From positions 3,224,001 through 3,288,000 of the forward strand of contig NZ_AP018823.1 in NCBI RefSeq assembly GCF_002217795.2: a stretch of DNA of 64,000 bases. Reading direction: 5' to 3'. This stretch comes from Aquitalea magnusonii. Its GTDB lineage: Bacteria; Pseudomonadota; Gammaproteobacteria; Burkholderiales; Chromobacteriaceae. The notes beneath the pieces are model-generated. The model had not been told where the DNA came from. It did no database searches and saw nothing but the letters and a program-made list of their open reading frames with translations. Positions 10,101 through 20,078 of this stretch are shown piece after piece. The position numbers were made by a program, and so were the translations under genes. Every line of letters starts with the position of its first letter. The first letter of the stretch is position 1.

Positions 10101-10778
10101 TTACTGCTGGGTGGTAACCTTGACTGCATCAATCACAACGTCAACACGACGATCCGGCTCGATGCAAGCCTTGATTTCAGCATTCTGCTTCTTGTTCTTG
10201 GCGTATTTCGGGAACTTGGCCTTGCACTCGTCGGTCATCTTGGCATCAGCCTTGCCCTTACCAACAGCAGTAACCTTCTCAGCCGGAACACCAGCGTCTA
10301 CGAAGTAGGCCTTAACAGCATCAGCACGCTTCTGGGACAGAGCGTTGTTCAGCTTGTCGGAACCCATGAAGTCGGTATAGCCGTCGATTTCAACACCATT
10401 CAGGACACCTTGACCTGCGTGAGTCTTCAGCTTGGCAACCAGCGGATCCAGTTCGTTCTTGGCATCAGCACGCAGAGTAGCCTTGTTGAAGTTGAACAGA
10501 ACCTTGGCGGACAGGGTTACATGCTCTTTCACGGAAACCGGAGCAGCCTTCGGAGCTTGCGCTACCGGGGCAACCGGCTTGGCAGCTTCGCGATCGCCAC
10601 ACTCAACCAGACCATCCTTGGCCTTGTCGAAGTAAGCGGTGTGCCAGCATTCGCCGTAGTTGTTACGGGAAACGGCATCGGTGGTTTGATCTACGGTGTA
10701 GCCCGGCTTAGCTGCGAACGCGCTAGCGGAAACCAGCAGAGCAGCAACCAGGGCGCTCAGTTTCAGCTGTTTAGTCAT
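10101..10778 (-). CDS. OmpA-family peptidoglycan-binding protein, RmpM-like
   Basis: Exported protein of 225 residues with a clear signal peptide (MTKQLKLSALVAALLVSASA, cut after AFA). It has a short neisserial-type N-terminal module (NNYGECWHTAYFDKA, VECGD) and an OmpA C-terminal domain (EIDGYTDFMGS, LSQKRADAV, CIEPDRRVDV). These segments match Neisseria RmpM (class 4/PIII protein), which anchors outer-membrane porins to peptidoglycan; the same role is inferred here. The ATG at 10778 is backed by AGAGGGA and by the signal peptide. It is monocistronic: a strong promoter 120 bp upstream and its own terminator. Confidence 0.92.
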   Translation of the reverse strand: MTKQLKLSALVAALLVSASAFAAKPGYTVDQTTDAVSRNNYGECWHTAYFDKAKDGLVECGDREAAKPVAPVAQAPKAAPVSVKEHVTLSAKVLFNFNKATLRADAKNELDPLVAKLKTHAGQGVLNGVEIDGYTDFMGSDKLNNALSQKRADAVKAYFVDAGVPAEKVTAVGKGKADAKMTDECKAKFPKYAKNKKQNAEIKACIEPDRRVDVVIDAVKVTTQQ

Positions 10779-10895
10779 ATTATTCCCTCTTTTATCTATG
10801 AATCGGTATTGATGCGGTTGACGCAAACACCACGCGGACAATTCTACTGCAAACAACAGGGTAAGCGCCAAACTGTGTTTATGCAGTTAACGGGC

Positions 10896-10924
10896 ACTAT
10901 AGAAATGCGCCTACCCGGTGTCAA
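10896..10924 (-). promoter_or_regulatory. Near-consensus sigma-70 promoter of the RmpM-like gene
   Basis: On the minus strand, TTGACA (10924-10919), a 17-bp spacer and TATAGT (10901-10896). This predicts a start near 10889 and a leader of about 110 nt. It is among the strongest-looking promoters in the window, fitting an abundant outer-membrane protein. Confidence 0.75.
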
Positions 10925-11016
10925 CACAGCACGACGGCTGATGCCGCTGAGATGTTGCAGAAAAACATCACAATTCCCAAGAAATCCGGCAATACTGTGT
11001 CATTCACACGACACTA

Positions 11017-11529
11017 TCACAACGATGTTACACGCCGACGAAACAGGGGAACGGGCTCTCGATGCGTAGACTGATAGCGTTCAGTAAACGTGTCATATCC
11101 GGACAGCGCCCCATCAAGATCTTTGCCATCCTTGATTTCGAAGGCGTTGAAGCCAACCTGCCAGAGATAGTGCAGCAAATCCACCCACACGTCGCCCAGC
11201 GCTCTTAACTCACCGGCATAGCTGTAGCGTTCTCGCAACAGCCGACCAAGACTGTAACCACGGCCATCAGTAAATGCCGGGAAATCCACTGCAACTAGCG
11301 GAAGGCGGTCCAGATCGGTCGCCAATAGCTGCGGATCATCATCCGGAGCCAGCCAGACTGCCGTCTGCCCTGCGCGAGCCTGCCATGTCGGCTTGTCTGC
11401 CAGCCACAGTGCCAGCGGGACGATGACATCTACGTCAGCCGCCACGGTAGGGTATTGCCCTTCCACATCGGCACGCAGTACCTGCCAGCTATCCTGCGTA
11501 ATTTGTCCATCTTTAATGATGCTTCGCAT
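11017..11529 (-). CDS. DUF934 protein of the sulfate-reduction cluster
   Basis: 170-residue protein of the DUF934 family, which co-occurs with CysH and sulfite reductase; the exact role is unknown. Typical features are visible: DVIVPLALWLA, then FPAFTDGRGYSLGRLLRERY, and a C-terminal FEIKDGKD segment. It starts inside the 3' end of the sulfite reductase gene (16-bp overlap). The ATG at 11529 is chosen for the strong AAGGAG 9 nt upstream. Last gene of the cysH-sir-DUF934 transcript. No cysteine or metal motif suggests catalysis; an accessory role in assembly or electron supply is possible. Confidence 0.85.
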   Translation of the reverse strand: MRSIIKDGQITQDSWQVLRADVEGQYPTVAADVDVIVPLALWLADKPTWQARAGQTAVWLAPDDDPQLLATDLDRLPLVAVDFPAFTDGRGYSLGRLLRERYSYAGELRALGDVWVDLLHYLWQVGFNAFEIKDGKDLDGALSGYDTFTERYQSTHREPVPLFRRRVTSL

Positions 11530-13171
11530 ATACGCGCTCCTTGAAGGGGTCGAGGCCAATACGGCGTACGGTTTCAATAAAGCGCTCCCCTTCTGTGCGC
11601 TGCTCCAAATAGACCGTCATGATTTTTTCAAATGCCAGCGGGACATCCGCCTGGGCAAAGGAAGGTCCGATTACTTTGCCAATGGTGGTATGGCTGCCTT
11701 GACTGCCACCAAGGGTAATCTGGTACCACTCCTCGCCATTCTTATCCACACCAAGGATGCCGATATTACCAATATGGTGATGTCCGCAGGCATTCATGCA
11801 ACCGGAGAAATTGCAGTCGATTTCGCCCAGGTCAAACAGGTAATCCAGATCATCAAAGCGAGTCTGGATGGCTTCTGCTACCGGAATGGAGCGGGCATTG
11901 GCCAGACTGCAGAAATCACCACCCGGGCAGCAGATGATGTCGGTGAGCAAGCCGATATTGGGCGTGGCAAAGCCCTGGCTCTTGGCCAACTGCCATACTT
12001 CATACAAGTCCCGCTCGCGTACATCCGGCAGAATCAGGTTCTGCTCATGTGCCACGCGCAGTTCGCCATAGCCAAAGCGGTCGGCCCAATCTGCCGCAGC
12101 ATCCATTTGATCTGCCGTGATATCGCCCGGCGGTACGCCGGTCTTTTTCAAGGATAGCACCACCGAACGGTAGCCAGCCTGCTTGTGCGGGCGGGTATTG
12201 CGCTCCAGCCAGCGGGCGAATGCCGGCTCGGCAGCCTGCTTTTCGAGGAGTTCGGGCGGATTGGATGGCAGCACGTCATAGGCCGGATCGGTGAAGTAAC
12301 TGGCGTAATGAGCAACATCCACGTCGCGCAGGGTGGACGGGCCGTCTTTGAGATGCTGCCATTCGTCTTCCACCTTGGCGGCAAAACCGGCCACGGTCAT
12401 GGCTTTGACCAGAATCTTGATGCGTGCCTTGTACTTGTTGTCGCGACGACCAAAGCGGTTATAGACGCGCAGCACCGCATCCAGGTAGGTCAGCAAATGC
12501 CGGGTGGGCAGAAACTCTTTTACCACCTCGCCAACAATGGGGGTACGTCCCAGACCACCACCGACAATCACCTTGAAGCCGACTTCGCCCGCCTCATTGC
12601 GCACGACATGCAGGCCGATATCGTGTACTTGGGTTGCGGCACGGTCTTCCACGCTGCCGGATACGGCAATCTTGAACTTGCGCGGCAGGAAGGCGAACTC
12701 GGGATGCAGGGTGCTCCACTGACGGATGATTTCGCAGTAGGCACGCGGATCGAGCAATTCGTCCTGGGCTACGCCGGCGAAGGCATCGGTGGTGGTATTG
12801 CGCACGCAGTTGCCCGAAGTCTGGATGGCATGCATTTCCACCTCGGCCAGCTCCGCCAGGATATCCGGCACGCGCGCCAGTTCCGGCCAGTTGAACTGGA
12901 TGTTCTGACGCGTGGTGAAGTGCGCGTAGTTCTTGTCGTAGGTGCGGGCGATATGCGCAAGCTTGCGCAACTGCCGGCTGGCCAGGTGCCCGTACGGAAT
13001 GGCAACGCGCAGCATGGGTGCATGGCGTTGAACGTACAGGCCATTCATCAGGCGCAACGGGCGGAACTCATCTTCTGTCAGTTCGCCGGAAAGAAAGCGC
13101 TGGGTCTGATTGCGAAACTGTTCGACACGTTCGCGCACGATGCGATGGTCGACTTCATCATAACGGTACAT
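11513..13171 (-). CDS. Assimilatory sulfite reductase (siroheme, 4Fe-4S)
   Basis: 552-residue single-polypeptide nitrite/sulfite reductase family enzyme, reducing sulfite to sulfide in the cytoplasm. It carries two ferredoxin-like half domains (TTRQNIQFNW motif) and the cluster/siroheme cysteines in CCPGGDFCSLANA and CNFSGCMNACGHHHIG. The genes on both sides (APS reductase, DUF934) point to sulfite rather than nitrite as substrate. No CysJ flavoprotein is nearby, so ferredoxin or another donor is likely. A cysI or nirA label would both be defensible. Confidence 0.92.
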   Translation of the reverse strand: MYRYDEVDHRIVRERVEQFRNQTQRFLSGELTEDEFRPLRLMNGLYVQRHAPMLRVAIPYGHLASRQLRKLAHIARTYDKNYAHFTTRQNIQFNWPELARVPDILAELAEVEMHAIQTSGNCVRNTTTDAFAGVAQDELLDPRAYCEIIRQWSTLHPEFAFLPRKFKIAVSGSVEDRAATQVHDIGLHVVRNEAGEVGFKVIVGGGLGRTPIVGEVVKEFLPTRHLLTYLDAVLRVYNRFGRRDNKYKARIKILVKAMTVAGFAAKVEDEWQHLKDGPSTLRDVDVAHYASYFTDPAYDVLPSNPPELLEKQAAEPAFARWLERNTRPHKQAGYRSVVLSLKKTGVPPGDITADQMDAAADWADRFGYGELRVAHEQNLILPDVRERDLYEVWQLAKSQGFATPNIGLLTDIICCPGGDFCSLANARSIPVAEAIQTRFDDLDYLFDLGEIDCNFSGCMNACGHHHIGNIGILGVDKNGEEWYQITLGGSQGSHTTIGKVIGPSFAQADVPLAFEKIMTVYLEQRTEGERFIETVRRIGLDPFKERVYAKHH

Positions 13172-13217
13172 GGTTGAATGTCCTTGGGTAAGGTTGGCCT
13201 GCTATGGCCGGCCAGCC

Positions 13218-13922
13218 TTATGCTGGGCGCTTGAGAGGACTGGATTTGATGTGCAGTCCACACTCTTTGGATTCCGGATTTTCCCACCACCAGCGACCGG
13301 CACGCACGTCTTCGCCAACGGTAATGGCACGAGTACAAGGAGCACAGCCAATGGAGGGGTAACGCTGATCGTGCAGGGCGTTGTAAGGCACATCGTTGCT
13401 ACGGATGTATTCCCAGACTTCTGCCTCGGTCCACTCGATCAGCGGATTGAATTTCATCAAACCGTTGTCTGCGTCAAACTCCTGATTTCCCAGGTCTTGC
13501 CGGGTTGGCGACTGTTCGCGCCGCAGGCCGGTAATCCACGCCGTCTTGCCTGCCAGGGCCCGCTTCAGCGGCTCGATCTTGCGGACCTGACAACAGGATT
13601 TGCGTAGTTCCACACTTTGATAGAAACCGTTGATGCCATGGGTATTGACATAGGTTTCGGTCGCAGCGGTTTCCGGGAAGTAGACCTTGACGGGTACGGC
13701 GGGATAGCGCTCGGCAACCTGCTGCATCAGGGTATAGGTTTCAGCCGGCAGCCGGCCGGTATCCAGGCTGAACACCTGCAGCGGCAGGGACAGGCGGGCG
13801 ATCAGGTCGGTCAGCACCATGTCTTCGGCACCGTAGCTGTTGGCCAGCACTGCGTCCGGGTGTTTGGCGGCAATTTCGGTCAGCAGGGCTTGGGTTGCTG
13901 CAAGTTTTACATCCAGGCTCAT
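13218..13922 (-). CDS. cysH: Adenosine phosphosulfate reductase (CysH family, APS type)
   Basis: Reduces activated sulfate to sulfite, using thioredoxin. Two cysteine pairs, KSCCQVRK and CAPC...ECGLH, are the four ligands of the [4Fe-4S] cluster found in APS reductases and missing from enterobacterial PAPS reductases. The enzyme should therefore use APS directly. The catalytic C-terminal ECGLH is present. The start is ATG 13922, with GTGGAG before it; the GTG at 13934 is in that Shine-Dalgarno. First gene of the operon and divergent from the CysB-type regulator. Confidence 0.93.
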   Translation of the reverse strand: MSLDVKLAATQALLTEIAAKHPDAVLANSYGAEDMVLTDLIARLSLPLQVFSLDTGRLPAETYTLMQQVAERYPAVPVKVYFPETAATETYVNTHGINGFYQSVELRKSCCQVRKIEPLKRALAGKTAWITGLRREQSPTRQDLGNQEFDADNGLMKFNPLIEWTEAEVWEYIRSNDVPYNALHDQRYPSIGCAPCTRAITVGEDVRAGRWWWENPESKECGLHIKSSPLKRPA

Positions 13923-14043
13923 TGAGCACTCCACGATAGGTAAAGTCTGGCTAGGGCATCATCCTACCCAAGCCCTATATAAACCTAAAAGAATATTGTG
14001 TTAGTATTTAATGCCTACAGGTTTTATGGAATATGGCCGTCTT

Positions 14044-14988
14044 ATGAAACTGCAACAGCTGCGCTATCTGGTCGAAGTGGCCAAACAGGGTCTGAATGTC
14101 TCCGAAGCTGCAGAGAAACTGCATACTTCGCAGCCGGGCATTTCCAAGCAAATCCGCTTGCTGGAGGATGAACTGGGCATCCAGGTGTTCATCCGCAACG
14201 GCAAGCGCGTGGTATCGGTTTCCGAGCCGGGCAAAGAGGTATTGCGCATTTCCGAGCGTATCTTGCGCGAAGCACAGAACCTGAAGCGCGTCGGGGATGA
14301 GTTCTCCCGCGAATCGGAAGGCGCGCTCACCATTGCCACCACCCACACGCAGGCGCGCTATGCGCTTCCGTCCACCATTGCGGCCTTCCTGCAACGCTAT
14401 CCCAAGGTCAAGCTGTCGATCAAGCAAGGCAGTCCGACCCAGATTTGCGAGATGGTGGTATCCGGCGAGGCTGACCTGGCCGTGGCCACCGAGGGCATCG
14501 CTCTTTATAAAGAGCTGGCCATGCTGCCGTGCTATGAGTGGAACCGCTCGGTGGTGGTCCCGCAAGATCACCCCTTGTTGCAACTGGATCGCCCACTCAC
14601 CCTGGCCGACATTGCCAGCTATCCGATTGTCACTTACGACTTTGCCTTTGCCGGCCGCTCCAAGATCAACAAGGCGTTTGCCGATCAGGGCCTCAGCCCC
14701 AATGTGGTGCTGACCGCAATCGATACGGATGTGATCAAGACCTATGTGGCTCTGGGGCTGGGCATTGGCATCATCGCCAGCATGGCATTCGAACCAGCCA
14801 GGGATGCCAGCCTGCGCATTATCGACGCAGGCCATCTGTTTGAACCCTCCACCACCAAGATCGGCATTCGCAAAGACGCGTATCTGCGTGGTTTCGCCTA
14901 CACCTTTGTCGAGCTGTTCGCACCGCACCTGCATCGTCGCGAAGTGGATGCCGCCCTGCTGGCCCACGACAACGAGCTGGACGACTAG
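14044..14988 (+). CDS. cysB: LysR-type regulator of sulfur assimilation (CysB-like)
   Basis: 314-residue LysR-family protein with the N-terminal HTH of CysB type (MKLQQLRYLVEVAKQGLNVS, TSQPGISKQIRLLEDELG) and a periplasmic-binding-like effector domain with TTHTQARYALP, the CysB inducer-site signature. It is divergent from cysH with 121 bp between starts, the usual arrangement for activation by CysB. The ATG at 14044 is chosen from homology; the frame opens 33 bp earlier but that extension is not family-like. It probably responds to O-acetylserine and sulfide. Confidence 0.92.
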   Translation: MKLQQLRYLVEVAKQGLNVSEAAEKLHTSQPGISKQIRLLEDELGIQVFIRNGKRVVSVSEPGKEVLRISERILREAQNLKRVGDEFSRESEGALTIATTHTQARYALPSTIAAFLQRYPKVKLSIKQGSPTQICEMVVSGEADLAVATEGIALYKELAMLPCYEWNRSVVVPQDHPLLQLDRPLTLADIASYPIVTYDFAFAGRSKINKAFADQGLSPNVVLTAIDTDVIKTYVALGLGIGIIASMAFEPARDASLRIIDAGHLFEPSTTKIGIRKDAYLRGFAYTFVELFAPHLHRREVDAALLAHDNELDD

Positions 14989-15015
14989 GCAGGCGTGCCA
15001 GCCATACCAACAAGC

Positions 15016-15041
15016 AAACGCCCCGGCTTGCCGGGGCGTTT
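15016..15041. terminator. Bidirectional terminator between cysB and the SDR gene
   Basis: Eleven-bp perfect stem AAACGCCCCGG/CCGGGGCGTTT with loop CTTG, between convergent genes. The U-tract is short on both strands. Confidence 0.75.
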
Positions 15042-15061
15042 CCACTACATGTACTGGCTGA

Positions 15062-15802
15062 TTACAGCGTCAGGCCACCGGTTACTTCAATGGCTGCGCC
15101 ATTGATGTAGCTGGCTTCATCCGAGGCCAGGAAGGCATAGACATTGGCGATTTCGGCCGGGTCTGCCATGCGCTTCATCGGCACCTTGTCTTCCATGGCC
15201 TGGATAACCTTTTCCGGCATGGATTTCAGGATGGGCGTAGCCACAAAGCCCGGGCATACGGCGTTGGCACGAATGCCTTTCTTACCCAGCTCCTTGGCCC
15301 AAGTCTTGACGAAGCCGATGACACCAAACTTGGTGGCAGCGTAGTTGGTCTGGCCGAAGTTGCCATAGACACCAACCACCGAAGAAGCATTCAGAATAAC
15401 ACCACCGCCCTGCTCTACCATGGTATCCACCACGGCACGGGCGCAGTTGTAAACACCCTTCAGGTTGATATCAATCACTTTGTCGAACTGGTCGTCGGTC
15501 ATCTTGATCAGTTGGGCATCCATCACGATGCCAGCATTGTTGACCAACACGTCGATGCGGCCAAAACGGTTTTTCAGATCGCCAACCATATCGGCAATCT
15601 GCGCCTTGTCGGTCACATTGACCAGATAGCCAACAGCCTCGCCACCCAGAGCCTTGAGTTCTTCCACTACCGCATTCACCGCATCGATGTTCAGGTCACA
15701 GACGGCAACAATGGCACCTTCCTTGACGAACTTCTCTGCAGTGGCTTTGCCGATGCCGCTGGCAGCGCCGGTGATGATGGAGACTTTCCCTTTCAATCGC
15801 AT
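15062..15802 (-). CDS. Short-chain dehydrogenase/reductase, FabG-like
   Basis: 246-residue classical SDR. It has the cofactor motif TGAASGIGKA, NNAG, a catalytic serine in NASSVVG, YAATK as the YxxxK dyad, and a C-terminal GGLTL. It probably reduces a 3-oxoacyl group with NAD(P)H; its place outside a fab or pha cluster leaves the substrate open. The start at 15802 has GAAGGAAG before it; the frame runs 75 bp further without support. Monocistronic by layout. Confidence 0.85.
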   Translation of the reverse strand: MRLKGKVSIITGAASGIGKATAEKFVKEGAIVAVCDLNIDAVNAVVEELKALGGEAVGYLVNVTDKAQIADMVGDLKNRFGRIDVLVNNAGIVMDAQLIKMTDDQFDKVIDINLKGVYNCARAVVDTMVEQGGGVILNASSVVGVYGNFGQTNYAATKFGVIGFVKTWAKELGKKGIRANAVCPGFVATPILKSMPEKVIQAMEDKVPMKRMADPAEIANVYAFLASDEASYINGAAIEVTGGLTL

Positions 15803-16072
15803 GGTTCTTCCTTCATTAACTTGAGGTTGCAGGCAACCCGATTCCGGGTCGACTTTCGGGCTCCACCATCGACCCATTCAAGATCGGGTTCCTGTTTTGG
15901 TCTTATCGTTATTATGTTGGTGCTACAAAAAACGGGAGCATCATGCGCTGTTATTTTGCAGCGCAACACGATGTCGCACTGCAATATAGCGCACCTGCTC
16001 CCGTCGGTAAAGCAATCGCTCTAGCCTGGCTGCCAACAAGACAAAGGCATTGAAGAAAGAGCGACTTAGGGC

Positions 16073-17704
16073 TTATTCCAAACCCTTGCTAGCCAGATAA
16101 TCCTCGTAATTGCCGGTGTAGTAGTCATAACCACCCTTGCCATCCAGCTCCAGCACATGGGTTGCCAGCGAGCTGACAAACTGACGGTCGTGCGATACGA
16201 AAATCAGCGTACCCTTGTACTTTTCCAGCGCCATGTTCAAGGATTCGATCGACTCCATATCCATATGGTTGGTCGGTTCGTCCATGATCATCACATTCGG
16301 CTTTTGCAGGATCAGCTTGCCATACAGCATGCGGCCCTTCTCGCCACCGGACAGCACACGCACCGGCTTGGTTACCTCGTCACCACCAAACAGCAGGCGG
16401 CCCAGCGTGCCACGGATCACCTGCTCGTCGTCGCCTTCCTGACCCCACTCGCGCATCCACTCGGTCAGGTTCATGTCGGTGTCGAAATCGGCTTCGTGGT
16501 CCTGCGCGAAATAACCGATCTGGGCTTTTTCCGCCCATTTGATCGTGCCATAGTCTGCAGTCAGACCCTCGGCAAATTTGGGTTCAAACGCACCGGCCAG
16601 CAGCTTGATCAGCGAGGTCTTACCTGCGCCGTTAGGGCCGATCACGGCCAGGCGGGCACCGGCTTCCAGAATAAAGCTCATGTCCTTGAACAGCACCTTG
16701 CTGTCGTAGGCTTTGCTCAGGTTTTCCACTTCAACGGCCTGACGGTGCAGTTTGAACTTGTCGTCGGTCTCGAAACGGATGAACGGGTTTTGGCGGCTGG
16801 AAGGCTTCACCTCCACCATTTCCGACTTCAACTTGTCCACCTGCTTCAGACGGGAAGTAGCCTGACGCGCCTTGGACTTGTTGGCCGAGAAACGGGCCAC
16901 GAATTCCTGCAGCTCCTGGATGCGCTCCTTGGCCTTGCTGTTGGAAGACAGCTGACGTTCGCGCGCCTGGGCCGAGGCAATCATGTAGTCATCATAATTG
17001 CCCGGATAGATACGGATGGTGTTGTAGTCCAGATCCGCCATGTGGGTACACACGGAATTCAGGAAGTGGCGGTCATGCGAAATGATGATCATGGTGGAGT
17101 TGCGCTCGTTCAGCACGTTCTCCAGCCAGCGAATGGTGTTGATGTCCAGGTTGTTGGTCGGTTCGTCCAGCAACAGGATGTCCGGGTTGGAGAACAAGGC
17201 CTGTGCCAGCAGCACACGCAGCTTCCAGCCCGGAGCCACTTCGCTCATCGGCCCAAAGTGCTGCTCCACCGGAATGCCCACCCCCATCAGCAGTTCGCCG
17301 GCACGCGCTTCGGCAGTATAGCCGTCATATTCGGCAAACTTGGCCTCCAGCTCGGCCGCGTGCATATAGTCTTCTTCGGTGGCTTCGAGATTGGCGTAAA
17401 TGGCGTCACGCTCGCTCATTGCCGCCCACATCTCGGTATGGCCCATCATCACCACATCGATGACGCGCTGGTCTTCATAGGCAAACTGATCCTGACGCAG
17501 CTTACCCAGACGCAGGCCGTTTTCAATGGCCACTTCGCCGCTGGTCTGCTCCAGGTCGCCGCCCAGAATCTTCATGAAAGTCGATTTGCCGGAACCGTTG
17601 GCACCAATCAGGCCGTAACGGTTGCCTTCGCCAAACTTGACGCTAACCTTTTCAAACAAAGGCTTAACGCCAAACTGCATGGTAATGTTGCTTGTGGTAA
17701 TCAC
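16073..17704 (-). CDS. ybiT: ABC-F family ATPase, YbiT type
   Basis: Cytoplasmic ribosome-associated ABC-F protein with two nucleotide-binding domains and no membrane segment. Walker A motifs are GANGSGKST and GPNGAGKTS, the second signature is LSGGEKGRM, and both Walker B regions read DEPTNN/DEPTNH. The linker with [15 protein letters not shown] is the P-site tRNA interaction motif. At 543 residues it is close to E. coli YbiT (530) and matches it segment by segment. It starts with GTG, preceded by AAGGATC. ABC-F proteins tune translation; a specific antibiotic role is not implied by this subfamily. Confidence 0.93.
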   Translation of the reverse strand: MITTSNITMQFGVKPLFEKVSVKFGEGNRYGLIGANGSGKSTFMKILGGDLEQTSGEVAIENGLRLGKLRQDQFAYEDQRVIDVVMMGHTEMWAAMSERDAIYANLEATEEDYMHAAELEAKFAEYDGYTAEARAGELLMGVGIPVEQHFGPMSEVAPGWKLRVLLAQALFSNPDILLLDEPTNNLDINTIRWLENVLNERNSTMIIISHDRHFLNSVCTHMADLDYNTIRIYPGNYDDYMIASAQARERQLSSNSKAKERIQELQEFVARFSANKSKARQATSRLKQVDKLKSEMVEVKPSSRQNPFIRFETDDKFKLHRQAVEVENLSKAYDSKVLFKDMSFILEAGARLAVIGPNGAGKTSLIKLLAGAFEPKFAEGLTADYGTIKWAEKAQIGYFAQDHEADFDTDMNLTEWMREWGQEGDDEQVIRGTLGRLLFGGDEVTKPVRVLSGGEKGRMLYGKLILQKPNVMIMDEPTNHMDMESIESLNMALEKYKGTLIFVSHDRQFVSSLATHVLELDGKGGYDYYTGNYEDYLASKGLE

Positions 17705-17810
17705 GCTTGGGATCCTTCAGCCAATCCAGCCGTAAGTATCGGAAAAACCGTGGATTCTATCACATCGGCACGACAATCCGGCGCATCACACCAAATGCAA
17801 TGACATGCTT

Positions 17811-17838
17811 TTGACCCGTAGGGGAATTCCGCTACAAT
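17811..17838 (+). promoter_or_regulatory. Sigma-70 promoter of dapA-bamC
   Basis: TTGACC (17811-17816), a 16-bp spacer and TACAAT (17833-17838), about 40 bp before the dapA ATG. Confidence 0.7.
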
Positions 17839-17878
17839 CGAAGACTTTGAATCCTCATCCCTAGATATAGGCAGAACT

Positions 17879-18754
17879 ATGCTTACCGGTAGCTTGGTTG
17901 CCCTGGTCACCCCGATGTCCACTGATGGTCGGGTCGACTTCGAATCCCTTTCCCGCCTGGTCGATTTCCACATCGACAATGGCACCAGCGGCATTGTTGC
18001 CGTCGGTACCACCGGCGAATCCGCCACCCTTGCCGTTGATGAGCACATCGCCGTTGTCGAAGCTGTCATCAAACAGGCCAAGGGCCGCGTCAAGGTTATC
18101 GCCGGCACCGGGGCAAACTCCACCGCCGAAGCCATCGAACTGGCGGCACATGCCAAGCAGGCCGGTGCCGACATGACGCTTTCCGTGGTGCCCTACTACA
18201 ACAAACCGACGCAGGAAGGCATGTACCGCCATTTCCGCGCAATTGCTGAAAGTGTCGACATTCCGGTCATCTTGTACAACGTACCGGGCCGTACCGTTGC
18301 CGACATGAACAACGACACCGTTCTGCGTCTTGCCGAAGTACCCGGCATCATCGGACTGAAAGATGCGACGGGTGATATCGGCCGCGCTTGCGACCTGATC
18401 AGCCGTGTGCCGAAAAACTTCGCGCTGTACTCCGGCGATGACGCCACCGGCATGGCTTTCATGCTGTGCGGTGGCAATGGCGTGATTTCAGTAACGTCCA
18501 ATGTTGCACCTAAACTGATGAGCCAGATGTGTGCCGCCGCGATTGCCGGCAACGCAGCACTGGCACGTGAGCTGAATGACAAGTTGCAAGGTCTGCACAA
18601 ACAGCTGTTTGCCGAACCCAATCCGATTCCGGCCAAGTGGGTACTGCAAGAGCTGGGCATGATTCCTGCAGGCATCCGCCTCCCCCTTCATGTGATGTCG
18701 GACAACCTGCGCCCGCAGCTGACCGCCGCCATGAAACAGGCTGAACTCATTTAA
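17879..18754 (+). CDS. dapA: 4-hydroxy-tetrahydrodipicolinate synthase
   Basis: Condenses pyruvate with aspartate semialdehyde in lysine/diaminopimelate synthesis. The 291-residue TIM barrel has GTTGESATL (Thr44/45 region), the catalytic tyrosine in YNVPGRT and the Schiff-base lysine in GLKDATGD. Length and motifs match the E. coli enzyme. It is followed 25 bp later by bamC, as in E. coli and many proteobacteria, so one transcript is likely. Confidence 0.97.
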   Translation: MLTGSLVALVTPMSTDGRVDFESLSRLVDFHIDNGTSGIVAVGTTGESATLAVDEHIAVVEAVIKQAKGRVKVIAGTGANSTAEAIELAAHAKQAGADMTLSVVPYYNKPTQEGMYRHFRAIAESVDIPVILYNVPGRTVADMNNDTVLRLAEVPGIIGLKDATGDIGRACDLISRVPKNFALYSGDDATGMAFMLCGGNGVISVTSNVAPKLMSQMCAAAIAGNAALARELNDKLQGLHKQLFAEPNPIPAKWVLQELGMIPAGIRLPLHVMSDNLRPQLTAAMKQAELI

Positions 18755-18779
18755 ACCCCCTGACGACAAGGGAGTCCGC

Positions 18780-19946
18780 ATGAAACGAAGCGCGCCCGCC
18801 GCGATTCTGCTGGCAACCGGCATTCTCGCTGGTTGCAGCACCTCCAACCCGCTGGAAAAGAAACTGGACTATAAGTCCGCCGAGCCGCCAAAGGCAGGTA
18901 ACTCACTGGAAGTCCCGCCTGATCTGACTGCGCCGCAGATTCAGAACAAGTACGTCATCCCGACAACCGGTAGTGCCTCGGCCCTGGCCAATAGCAATGC
19001 TGCCGCAGCTGCACAGCAGGCACCTGCCGTACAAGCTGCTGTTACCGGCAATACCATTGCCGTCAACAGCATCAACAACATCACCATGGAACGCGCTGGC
19101 ACACAGCGCTGGCTCGAGGTCAAGGGCAAGTCTCCTGCCGAACTGTGGCCAGTGCTGAAGGCGTTCTGGCAGGAAAACGGTTTTGTCATAAAAACCGAAG
19201 AGCCTGATCTTGGCATCATGGAAACCGACTGGGCGGAAAACCGCGCCAAGCTGCCATCCGATGGCATTCGCAAGCTGATGGAAACCGTTGGCCTGGGTGG
19301 TGCCATGTCGACACCGGAGCGCGACAAGTTCCGCATCCGGCTTGAGAAGACCGCCAACGGCACTGAAATCTACTTCTCGCATCGCGGCATGTACGAAACC
19401 TTCATTAACGAAGGCAAATCGGACACCATGTGGCAGCCGCGTCCGGTAGACCCGAATCTGGAAGCCGAACTGCTGGGCCGTTTCATGATCCGCATGGGCA
19501 TCAGCGAAGAGCAGGCCAAGGAAGCCGTCAAGAAAACCCAGGTCGTTGCCGACAAGCCGAAAGACAGCATTGTGGGTGGCACACTGAATATCAACGATAG
19601 CTTTGACCGCGCTTGGCGTCGTGTCGGCCTGGCACTGGACCGCATTGGTCTGGTGGTGAACGACCGCGATCGCTCACAAGGTCTGTACTTCGTCAAACCC
19701 GCCAAGGGCGAACTAGACAAGAAGGACGAAGCCTCCAGCAGCGGTGGTTTCTGGTCCAGCCTGGCGTTCTGGAAGAGCAAGGATGCTGCCGAGAAGGCCA
19801 ATTCATCCAGCCCGGAATACCGGATTCAGATCAAGGAAGCAGACAGCGGCAGCAGTACCCTTGTGGTACTGGACAAGCAAGGCAAACCCTTGTCTGACAG
19901 TTTTGCCAAGTCGGTTCTCTCCAAGCTGCAGACTGAACTACAGTAA
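18780..19946 (+). CDS. bamC: Outer membrane assembly lipoprotein BamC
   Basis: Lipoprotein subunit of the BAM beta-barrel assembly machine. It has a signal peptide with lipobox LAGC (Cys about residue 19), a long unstructured N-terminal stretch rich in Ala/Pro/Asn, then two helix-grip domains (KGKSPAELWPVLKAFW and NINDSFDRAWRRVGLALDRI). 388 residues, slightly longer than the E. coli protein because of an Ala/Asn-rich insert. The position directly after dapA is diagnostic. Confidence 0.93.
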   Translation: MKRSAPAAILLATGILAGCSTSNPLEKKLDYKSAEPPKAGNSLEVPPDLTAPQIQNKYVIPTTGSASALANSNAAAAAQQAPAVQAAVTGNTIAVNSINNITMERAGTQRWLEVKGKSPAELWPVLKAFWQENGFVIKTEEPDLGIMETDWAENRAKLPSDGIRKLMETVGLGGAMSTPERDKFRIRLEKTANGTEIYFSHRGMYETFINEGKSDTMWQPRPVDPNLEAELLGRFMIRMGISEEQAKEAVKKTQVVADKPKDSIVGGTLNINDSFDRAWRRVGLALDRIGLVVNDRDRSQGLYFVKPAKGELDKKDEASSSGGFWSSLAFWKSKDAAEKANSSSPEYRIQIKEADSGSSTLVVLDKQGKPLSDSFAKSVLSKLQTELQ

Positions 19947-19966
19947 GCCCGCCGCAGGAAAGCAAG

Positions 19967-19990
19967 AAGCCCGCGCAAGCGGGCTTTTTT
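19967..19990 (+). terminator. Terminator of dapA-bamC
   Basis: Eight-bp stem AAGCCCGC/GCGGGCTT with loop GCAA, followed by six Ts, 21 bp after the bamC stop. Confidence 0.9.
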
Positions 19991-20035
19991 CATGCCTGAA
20001 TACCGGAGGAACCACAATCAGCAGGCCATGGACGT

Positions 20036-20061
20036 AAAAAAACCGGCCGAAGCCGGTTTTT
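20036..20061 (-). terminator. Terminator of the small lipoprotein gene
   Basis: Stem AAACCGGC/GCCGGTTT with loop CGAA; on the minus strand it ends in a run of Ts (plus-strand A-run 20036-20042). It lies just past the lipoprotein stop. Confidence 0.85.
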
Positions 20062-20078
20062 GGTGCTTTCGCGCTGAA